Origin: Saprospirales bacterium
GTDB taxonomy: Bacteria > Bacteroidota > Bacteroidia > Chitinophagales > UBA8649
DNA: 38,549 nucleotides
Assembly (NCBI GenBank): GCA_002708985.1
Contig: PAPS01000034.1
Coordinates: forward strand, 1 to 38,549
Direction: 5' to 3'
Position numbers and translations under genes: made by a program. The notes beneath the pieces are model-generated. The model saw nothing but the letters and a program-made list of their open reading frames with translations, ran no database searches and was not told where the DNA came from. Below are positions 32,294 through 38,549 of the stretch, one piece after another (the first letter of the stretch is position 1; each line of letters begins with the position of its first letter).

Positions 32294-34258
32294 ATGATTC
32301 GATTTATCACTACTATTACAATACTGACCCTAGTATACCTCTCTTCAACGCTAAGTGCACAGCGGATTGCTTCAGCTCAGGCCAATATTCTAAGCGATCA
32401 AGTGATTGTAAAAGCAAGGAGCGCATCGAATGTACAAGACGCTATTGTAGACGTGCAAAAGGCATTAAGTCTTCCCTCGCTTCAAATCAAGGATTTTATA
32501 AGTCCGATCCTGCCCGCATGGACAGTGGTTTTTGATGCAAACGAAGGGAATGTACACAATGTAATTAAAGCACTCCATTCCCATCCATTGATTGAGATTG
32601 CCCAAGGGGACCACGTGATAGAATACAGAGATACAGAACCCAATGACGCACTGTACGGTAACCAGTGGCAGTACGTTAACAATGGGGGAAGCGGGGGCGC
32701 ACCCGGTGCTGATCTCGATGCAGAGTTAGCATGGGATATTACTACAGGGGGATTCACGGCAAATGGTGATGAAATTGTAGTTGCTGTTATTGACGATGGT
32801 GTAGAACTTGGTCATCCAGATTGGGGAGATAATCTTTGGACCAATGAAGCGGAAATTCCCAATAACAATATAGACGATGATGGCAATGGTTATATCGATG
32901 ATTACCTAGGATGGTCGGCTTACAGCAATGATGACAATGTCGGTTCTGGAGGAGGCCACGGTACCCCGGTTGCAGGAATCATTGGTGCCCAAGGAAACAA
33001 CGGCGTTGGCGTCACAGGCGTTAATTGGGATGTTAAGGTTATGATTATCGAAGGTGGCACTCCCGAGTCTAGAGTAATTGCTTCTTACAGTTATGCTCTT
33101 GCCCAGCGCAAACGATATAACGATACAGACGGTGCCGAAGGTGCCTTTGTTGTGTCAACTAACTCTTCCTGGGGTATTGATTATGGGCAACCTTCCTCTG
33201 CCCCTATGTGGTGTGCCATGTACGATAGCCTAGGGGCCTATGGTATTATCTCAGCGGGAGCAACCATCAACGGAAATGTAAACGTAGATATTGAAGGAGA
33301 TTTACCTACAGGCTGTGCTAGCGACTATCTTTTAAGTGTTACCAACCTTGGTAGAAATGACATTAAAATTAATGGGGCAGGATATGGAGCAACAACCATT
33401 GACTTGGGAGCTTACGGCCAAGAGACCTATACCTTGGATAAGCCAGGAGCTTTTGGTGGGGAATATGGAGGCTTTGGAGGAACTTCGGGAGCTACTCCTC
33501 ATGTGGCAGGTACTATCGCCTTAATGTATAGTGTAGATTGTCCAGCTTATGCTGATTTAGCCTTGGAGAATCCAGCAGATATGGCACTCAGGATAAAAGA
33601 TATGTTACTCGAAGGGGTTACGCCAAATACTTCTTTATCGAGTAATACAGTAACAGGAGGAAGGCTAAACATGTATGGTGCTGTTGAAGCGGTAAATAGT
33701 CAATGCCCGCGATGCAGTCAAGTGCCTGAATTCTTTACCAATATCCAGAGCAGCAACACCTTACAAGTAAGCTTTTTTGATCTTGAGGATGATCAAACCA
33801 TCGGCTACTTTATTGAGTATCGTTTAGAAGGCGATTCCATCTGGAATGAATTTTTAGTTACCAGTGATGATGATATCCGAATTTCGTTTTTAGATAACTT
33901 ATTTATGGAAGGGTCAACCTATGAGATTCGAGTGCGTACGGCATGTCAGAATAATCAAAGTGCTGTGAGTGAAATTCGAAGCCTTACCTTCGATCCGAGC
34001 TCGATTGAAGACAATAGCCCATTACTCTCCCTTCTTGTGAGTCCTAATCCGAGTAATGGAATCTTTACGATTGGTCTTGAAAAAGAAGGTACGTTCCACT
34101 ACACAGTTACGGATACTAGAGGTCAAGAAATTCTATCAGGGAAGCTTATGGGGCGAAGTCAAATAGACGGTGTTGAATGGTCAAAGGGTATATACTTCCT
34201 CACAGTTTTTGAACGGGAAGGAGGCCTTCGAACAACACTTCCTTTAATTAAGAATTAG
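32294..34258 (+). CDS. subtilisin-like serine protease (S8) with T9SS sorting domain
   Basis: From the ATG at 32294 the protein is 654 residues; a TTG at 32279 in the same frame is possible but would add five residues before the signal peptide. The signal peptide (IRFITTITILTLVYLSSTLS) is followed by a short pro-region (about 30-110, with a KDFISPILP segment), then the peptidase domain with the complete triad: Asp167 in AVIDDGVELGHPDW, His222 in GGGHGTPVAGII, and Ser398 in GGTSGATPHVAGT. A fibronectin-III-like domain follows (about 475-560, FFDLEDDQTIGYFIEY), and the C-terminus is a type A T9SS domain starting SPNPSNGIFTIGL. It is therefore an extracellular or surface protease. The upstream gene ends at a terminator, so it has its own promoter. 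Confidence 0.92.
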   Translation: MIRFITTITILTLVYLSSTLSAQRIASAQANILSDQVIVKARSASNVQDAIVDVQKALSLPSLQIKDFISPILPAWTVVFDANEGNVHNVIKALHSHPLIEIAQGDHVIEYRDTEPNDALYGNQWQYVNNGGSGGAPGADLDAELAWDITTGGFTANGDEIVVAVIDDGVELGHPDWGDNLWTNEAEIPNNNIDDDGNGYIDDYLGWSAYSNDDNVGSGGGHGTPVAGIIGAQGNNGVGVTGVNWDVKVMIIEGGTPESRVIASYSYALAQRKRYNDTDGAEGAFVVSTNSSWGIDYGQPSSAPMWCAMYDSLGAYGIISAGATINGNVNVDIEGDLPTGCASDYLLSVTNLGRNDIKINGAGYGATTIDLGAYGQETYTLDKPGAFGGEYGGFGGTSGATPHVAGTIALMYSVDCPAYADLALENPADMALRIKDMLLEGVTPNTSLSSNTVTGGRLNMYGAVEAVNSQCPRCSQVPEFFTNIQSSNTLQVSFFDLEDDQTIGYFIEYRLEGDSIWNEFLVTSDDDIRISFLDNLFMEGSTYEIRVRTACQNNQSAVSEIRSLTFDPSSIEDNSPLLSLLVSPNPSNGIFTIGLEKEGTFHYTVTDTRGQEILSGKLMGRSQIDGVEWSKGIYFLTVFEREGGLRTTLPLIKN

Positions 34259-34261
34259 TAG

Positions 34262-34347
34262 GACTTACTCACTGGTAAGTGCTGAATACATATTATGTCA
34301 GCGGCACACTTTTTGAGGTAATTATCTTCCCAACGGGAGGGGGTGGA
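34262..34347 (+). repeat. 3'-flanking dispersed structured element, copy 2
   Basis: Starts 3 nt after the protease stop. It holds hairpin ACTTAC-TCACTG-GTAAGT (34263-34280), GCTGA-N12-TCAGC (34281-34302), the block AGCGGCACACTTTTTGAGG, hairpin TCCC-AAC-GGGA (34328-34338) and GGGGGTGGA. The order and shape match the copy at 20364-20455; in the third hairpin the outer pair differs as G-C versus T-A, so pairing is kept. The following 180 bp up to dinB hold a short inverted repeat and nothing else recognised. Confidence 0.65.
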
Positions 34348-34485
34348 TTGGGTGCCTAGCAGGTATTAATTGCGCTAATAAGTCCCCTTAACCGTTTCAT
34401 CCATGAGCCTCGATATAGGATCTACCTAGTCTTCATTACCACATTGCCATTTTTCGGAATTCATCATCATTTTATATACATAATT

Positions 34486-34498
34486 TGGAATATTTCCA
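34486..34498. promoter_or_regulatory. inverted repeat upstream of dinB
   Basis: TGGAA-TAT-TTCCA is a perfect 5-bp inverted repeat 30 bp before the dinB start. Its place suggests an operator for a damage-responsive repressor, but I know no Bacteroidota LexA box of this form, so it remains a guess. Confidence 0.25.
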
Positions 34499-34528
34499 TA
34501 TTTTAGGACTTAAACCTAATTATAATTC

Positions 34529-35740
34529 ATGCAACGTGCCATTCTTCATATGGATCTCGATAGCTTCTTTGTGTCCGTAGAAAGGCTTTTAGATAGTCGT
34601 CTTCGAGGCAAACCCATTCTTCTTGGTGGCACAAGTGACCGTGGTGTGGTAGCTTCCTGTAGCTATGAAGCGCGCGAATGTGGAGTACGCTCAGGAATGG
34701 CTATGAAAATGGCAAAACAGCGTTGTCCAGAAGGGATCGTTATTAGGGGAAATTCAATGACTTACACTAAGTATTCCCGCATAATCACAGAGATTCTTAA
34801 AGAGGAAGTTCCCTTGTTGGAAAAAGCAAGTATTGATGAATTTTATGCCGACCTATCGGGAATGGATCAATTTTTTGGATGCTACGCCTATGCCTCTGAA
34901 CTACGCCGTAAAATAATCCATGAAACCGGCCTTCCTATCTCATTTGGGCTTTCCGAAAACAAAACCGTATCCAAAATAGCTACTGGTGAAGCGAAACCTA
35001 ACAATCAACTTCGTGTAGATGAGGGAAGAGAAAAAGATTTCCTAGCCCCCCTGCATGTAGGAAAAATACCTATGGTTGGTGAGAAGACCTTGCATCAGCT
35101 TGCCCATATGGGAGTTCGTCGCATCGGAGTATTACAACAAATTCCAATAGAAATGATGCAAGCTACTTTCGGAAAGGCAGGAAACACCATATGGAAGAAA
35201 GCACAAGGAATTGACAACCGACCTGTAATCCCCTATACTGAACGAAAATCAATCTCTACCGAACGAACCTTTGACCGGGATACCACGGATGTACAAAAAC
35301 TACAGTCACTACTCACAGCCATGGCAGAAAACCTTGCCTTTCAGTTGCGGCGAGGTCATAAACTAACAGCCTGTATATCTGTCCGTATTCGGTATTCGGA
35401 CTTTCAAACGTATTCAAAGCAACGGCGTATCCCCTACTGTGCCGACGATGATGTATTAATTCGATATGCTTTAGATCTTTTTTACTCCCTATACAATCGA
35501 AGACTTTTAGTTCGGCTTATCGGCATACGTTTCAGCGACTTGGTACACGGCCGCCCACAAATTCAACTTTTTGAGGATAGCCAAGAGAAAAACCAACTCT
35601 TTGAAGCCATGGATACCATTCGGGAAAAACATGGACAACGAAGTGTTGTTCGGGCTTGCGGATTAGAAGCTAAAACCATTGGCAGACATAACCCTTTCTC
35701 TGGTGAGCCGCCTGTTATACTAGCCCATCGTAAACAGTAG
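34529..35740 (+). CDS. dinB: DNA polymerase IV (Y-family translesion polymerase)
   Basis: 403 residues. The Y-family palm has its three metal-binding acidic residues: Asp9 (HMDLDSFF) and Asp103-Glu104 (SIDEFYADL), so it is a working polymerase and not an ImuB-type inactive relative. The helix-hairpin-helix-like thumb (GKIPMVGEKTLHQLAHMGVRRIG) and little-finger domain (FQLRRGHKLTACISVRIRYSDF) follow. QIQLFED near residue 345 fits the QxxLF beta-clamp-binding motif. It copies past damaged bases with low fidelity. A DnaE-type polymerase gene begins 4 bp after its stop, so the two are co-transcribed; Y-family and second DnaE genes commonly pair in such mutagenesis cassettes. A 13-bp inverted repeat precedes it. 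Confidence 0.92.
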   Translation: MQRAILHMDLDSFFVSVERLLDSRLRGKPILLGGTSDRGVVASCSYEARECGVRSGMAMKMAKQRCPEGIVIRGNSMTYTKYSRIITEILKEEVPLLEKASIDEFYADLSGMDQFFGCYAYASELRRKIIHETGLPISFGLSENKTVSKIATGEAKPNNQLRVDEGREKDFLAPLHVGKIPMVGEKTLHQLAHMGVRRIGVLQQIPIEMMQATFGKAGNTIWKKAQGIDNRPVIPYTERKSISTERTFDRDTTDVQKLQSLLTAMAENLAFQLRRGHKLTACISVRIRYSDFQTYSKQRRIPYCADDDVLIRYALDLFYSLYNRRLLVRLIGIRFSDLVHGRPQIQLFEDSQEKNQLFEAMDTIREKHGQRSVVRACGLEAKTIGRHNPFSGEPPVILAHRKQ

Positions 35741-35744
35741 ACGC

Positions 35745-38549
35745 ATGTACCTCAATTGCCATACTGCCTATAGCTACCGCTTTGGGACATTTTCTGAAGA
35801 AGAACTCTTGGGAGAGGCTCAGCGTATGGGCATCACCAGTTTGGCCTTAACCGATGTGCATTCTACCTCGGCATGCCTCAATTTCATTCGTCGAGCCCCT
35901 AACTATGGTATTCGTCCAGTAGTGGGCATTGACTTCCGCGAACAAGGTCGACGACAATACTTTGGGTTGGCAAAAAACAATCAAGGGTATTACGAACTCA
36001 ACACCTTCTTAGCGGAAATACGGCATAACAAAGCCAAAGTACCTATTCAAGCTCCGTGGTTTGATAACGCCTTCATCATTTACGACTTTTCCTATGCCAT
36101 CCAACATCCCTGTCTTCACCCTGAACGATTAGCACCCCACGAATTCATAGGGGTAAACCCTGCACAGATTGCACAACTTCTGCGGCATACTTATCGGCGA
36201 AGTGATCGTATGATTGCTTATCAATCCGTGACCTTCCGCAATAAGCGCGATTATAGCACCCATCGTCTATTACGTGCGATCCATAAAAACACCTTACTGA
36301 GTAAGCTATCACAAACTGAACAAGCGACCTATGATGAGATTTTCCGCCCCCCAAGTCAGGTTAGGCAATGCTTTTCAGGATATGAACTATGGTTAAACCG
36401 AAGCCAAAAAATTCTTGACCAGTGCTACATTGAATTTGATTTTAGTTCTGGACGCCCACCCCAAAACCAACGCTCCTATACAGGAGACAAGCATAACGAC
36501 GTACAACTTCTTCGGCAGTTGTGTAATGATAAAATTAGCCATCGCTATACCCACCAAGAAAAAAGCGTCATTCAACAACGTGTTAACCAAGAAATAGACG
36601 TCATTCAACAAATGGACTTTGTCCCCTACTTTCTTATCAATTGGGATATCGTTCAACATGCCCGAAAACAAGGATTTTTCTATGTAGGACGTGGTAGTGG
36701 AGCCAATAGCATTTTGGCCTATCTTCTTGGTATAACCAATGTTGACCCCATTGAACTCGACCTCTATTTCGAACGCTTTATCAATGTATATCGCAAAAAC
36801 CCTCCTGACTTTGACATAGACTTCTCCTGGCGAGACCGACAAGCGATAACTGAATACATTTTCAAACGATTTAAAAACGTTGCCCTGCTCGGAGCCTACA
36901 ACACCTTTCAGTATCGAGCAGCATTGCGCGAAATGGGAAAGGTATTTGGACTACCAAAAGATGAAATCGATCGACTTATTGACGGAAGGTATACCTCATC
37001 AAGACTTGATGAGATCAGTCAGCTTACCCTGCGCTACGCCCACTACATCCATGATATGCCTAACCACTTGAGCATCCATTCCAGTGGGATCTTAATTGCA
37101 GAGAAACATATACACCACTATGCGTCCACAGATCTTCCGCCCAAAGGATTTCCCACGGCCCACTTTGATATGCATATTGCCGAGGATGTAGGTCTTTTTA
37201 AATATGATATTCTCGGACAGCGCGGCTTAGCTAAAATCAAAGAAACCATTCAGCTTATTCATCAAAACCAACCAGATAATCCACCACACCCTATTGATGA
37301 CATCCAGCATTTTAAGCAAGATCCACGGATTAACCAAAAAATTGCCAAGGGAGGGTGCATAGGGTGTTTTTATGTGGAATCCCCTGCCATGCGCATGTTG
37401 CTTTCCAAACTACAAGCTAATGATTACCTCACCCTTGTTGCGGCATCCTCTGTTATCCGTCCTGGCGTAGCAAGAAGTGGTATGATGCGAGAATTTATTC
37501 TGCGACATCGCATTCCTGAACGGCGAAAGGATGCCCACCAAGTCCTTTTGGAGATTATGCCCGACACCTATGGCATTATGGTCTATCAGGAAGATGTTAT
37601 CAAAGTAGCCCATGCATTTGCCCACCTCACTTTAGGCGAGGCCGATGTGTTACGACGAGGAATGAGCGGAAAATATCGTTCTCGGGCGGAATTTCAAGCT
37701 ATTAAAAATAAATTTTTTAAGAACTGTGCAGATCTACAATATGGACAAGACATCACCGAAGAAGTATGGCGCCAAATCGAGAGTTTTGCCGGATATGCTT
37801 TTGCCAAGGGACACTCTGCTTCCTATGCGGTAGAAAGTTATCAGGCGCTCTATCTAAAGACCTACTACCCCTTAGAATCAATGGTGGCGATAATCAATAA
37901 CGGCGGTGGCTTTTATCGTACGGAATTCTACATCCACGAAGCTCGAATGCAAGGAGGGGAAATCGAAGGGCCGTGCATTAACAACAGTTTAGCAGAAACC
38001 ACCCTGTATGGAAAGACCATTTATCTTGGTTTTAGCCTTATCAAAGATCTCCAAGCCTCCACAATACAACAAATCCTAGAAGAACGTAAAGTAAGTGGAG
38101 CCTTTACAAGCTTTCATGACTTTTCCAGCCGTCTATCCATCGGATTAGATGATGTCAATCGTCTGATTCGAATCCGTGCATTTCGGGACATAGAACATTC
38201 TAAAACTGAATTGCTATGGCAAGCCCAACGAATTGACCAAGCCACAAAACACAGTGGTGATCAGCACCAACAACGTATGTTCCAAACGCCAATACAAAAG
38301 GTCAGTCTCGTGGAGCTTCCAAGTCTACCTGTCGAAGATGCCTTTGATGCTATGGAGTTACTGGGTTTTCCGCTCATCAACCCCTTTGAGTTGATTGCAG
38401 GTCCCACGGAAGCTGGGCTGCTTGCAAAAGACCTCCCTAATTATATTGGTAAGGTAGTCAGCGTGTATGGCTACCTCGTTACCATAAAAAATACAAGTAC
38501 GATACATCGTGACCGTATGCTTTTTGGAACCTTCCTCGACCGGGAAGGG
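35745..38549 (+). CDS. DNA polymerase III alpha subunit, second (DnaE2-like) copy; cut by window end
   Basis: 935 codons from ATG 35745 are in the window, and the frame is still open at the right edge, so the C-terminus is missing. A PHP-domain-like N-terminus (LNCHTAYSYRFG, LALTDVHST, RPVVGIDFR) is followed by the C-family polymerase core: VGRGSGANSILAYLLGITNVDP, the catalytic PDFDIDF near residues 355-361, then VYQEDVIKVAHAFAHLTLGEADVLRRGMSGK and FAGYAFAKGHSASYAVESYQALYLK. The last residues begin an OB fold (GKVVSVYGYLVTIK). The PHP metal ligands are degraded: Asn replaces the first His of HxH and Val the His after TD, so this domain is probably structural. Coupling to dinB suggests a DnaE2-type translesion role rather than the main replicative polymerase. 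Confidence 0.88.
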   Translation, partial: MYLNCHTAYSYRFGTFSEEELLGEAQRMGITSLALTDVHSTSACLNFIRRAPNYGIRPVVGIDFREQGRRQYFGLAKNNQGYYELNTFLAEIRHNKAKVPIQAPWFDNAFIIYDFSYAIQHPCLHPERLAPHEFIGVNPAQIAQLLRHTYRRSDRMIAYQSVTFRNKRDYSTHRLLRAIHKNTLLSKLSQTEQATYDEIFRPPSQVRQCFSGYELWLNRSQKILDQCYIEFDFSSGRPPQNQRSYTGDKHNDVQLLRQLCNDKISHRYTHQEKSVIQQRVNQEIDVIQQMDFVPYFLINWDIVQHARKQGFFYVGRGSGANSILAYLLGITNVDPIELDLYFERFINVYRKNPPDFDIDFSWRDRQAITEYIFKRFKNVALLGAYNTFQYRAALREMGKVFGLPKDEIDRLIDGRYTSSRLDEISQLTLRYAHYIHDMPNHLSIHSSGILIAEKHIHHYASTDLPPKGFPTAHFDMHIAEDVGLFKYDILGQRGLAKIKETIQLIHQNQPDNPPHPIDDIQHFKQDPRINQKIAKGGCIGCFYVESPAMRMLLSKLQANDYLTLVAASSVIRPGVARSGMMREFILRHRIPERRKDAHQVLLEIMPDTYGIMVYQEDVIKVAHAFAHLTLGEADVLRRGMSGKYRSRAEFQAIKNKFFKNCADLQYGQDITEEVWRQIESFAGYAFAKGHSASYAVESYQALYLKTYYPLESMVAIINNGGGFYRTEFYIHEARMQGGEIEGPCINNSLAETTLYGKTIYLGFSLIKDLQASTIQQILEERKVSGAFTSFHDFSSRLSIGLDDVNRLIRIRAFRDIEHSKTELLWQAQRIDQATKHSGDQHQQRMFQTPIQKVSLVELPSLPVEDAFDAMELLGFPLINPFELIAGPTEAGLLAKDLPNYIGKVVSVYGYLVTIKNTSTIHRDRMLFGTFLDREG

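Noticed and set aside
34529-35740. ImuB-type inactive Y-family protein
   Set aside because: All three catalytic acidic residues (Asp9, Asp103, Glu104) are present, as in DinB.

Overview
The window reads as a chromosomal segment of a Bacteroidota bacterium, most likely a Flavobacteriales-like, probably marine lineage with moderate-to-low GC. The evidence is several type IX secretion (T9SS) sorting domains, a 1517-residue PKD-repeat protein with a gliding-motility-type C-terminal domain, promoters of the Bacteroidota type (TTG-N19-TAnnTTTG near the left edge, TATCTTTGC before rpsT and the tRNAs), tRNAs without an encoded CCA, and almost no strong Shine-Dalgarno sites. The lineage is inferred from gene content; no search was run.

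Layout. 1-1321 (minus) carries the 5' end of one lipoprotein gene and two small lipoprotein genes. 1434-4252 (minus) is hisS-hutH, overlapping by ATGA. 4315-7044 (plus) is a RluB-type pseudouridine synthase, a CarboxypepD_reg-like secreted protein and serA. 7153-10098 (minus) is an NRAMP-related transporter, a DUF3137 protein and LemA. 10119-13363 (plus) is a six-repeat 7(1)-septoil-knot-like (DUF6150) secreted protein, a fatty acid desaturase, 3-hydroxyanthranilate dioxygenase and kynureninase. rpsT (minus) separates these from odhA-odhB (2-oxoglutarate dehydrogenase E1/E2), which is followed without a gap by a lipoprotein M28/glutaminyl-cyclase-like enzyme and a membrane-anchored spermidine-synthase-like protein. 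20515-26131 (minus) holds an outer-membrane beta-barrel gene with a clear terminator, a tRNA-Val/tRNA-Met/SGNH-hydrolase unit, waaA (Kdo transferase) and a PNGase-F-related T9SS cargo. 26237-34258 (plus) holds a secreted alpha/beta hydrolase, the giant PKD protein and a subtilisin-like T9SS protease. 34529 to the right edge (plus) is a DinB-type DNA polymerase with a second DnaE-type polymerase 4 bp behind it, cut by the window end.

Genes that work together: odhA/odhB; kynureninase with 3-hydroxyanthranilate dioxygenase (tryptophan to quinolinate, with no kynurenine monooxygenase here); hisS with hutH, which share histidine as substrate; DinB with DnaE (translesion synthesis); LemA with DUF3137; and a set of T9SS-exported surface or secreted proteins.

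The least explained signal is a family of short dispersed elements of about 90 nt lying directly 3' of genes and in the same orientation (20364-20455 and 34262-34347, plus a diverged copy at 7061-7150 on the minus strand). They share AGCGGCAYACTTTTTGAGG in two copies, a small CCC/GGG hairpin with a compensatory pair change in all three, and a G-rich tail. They look like a structured RNA or REP-like family that I do not recognise.
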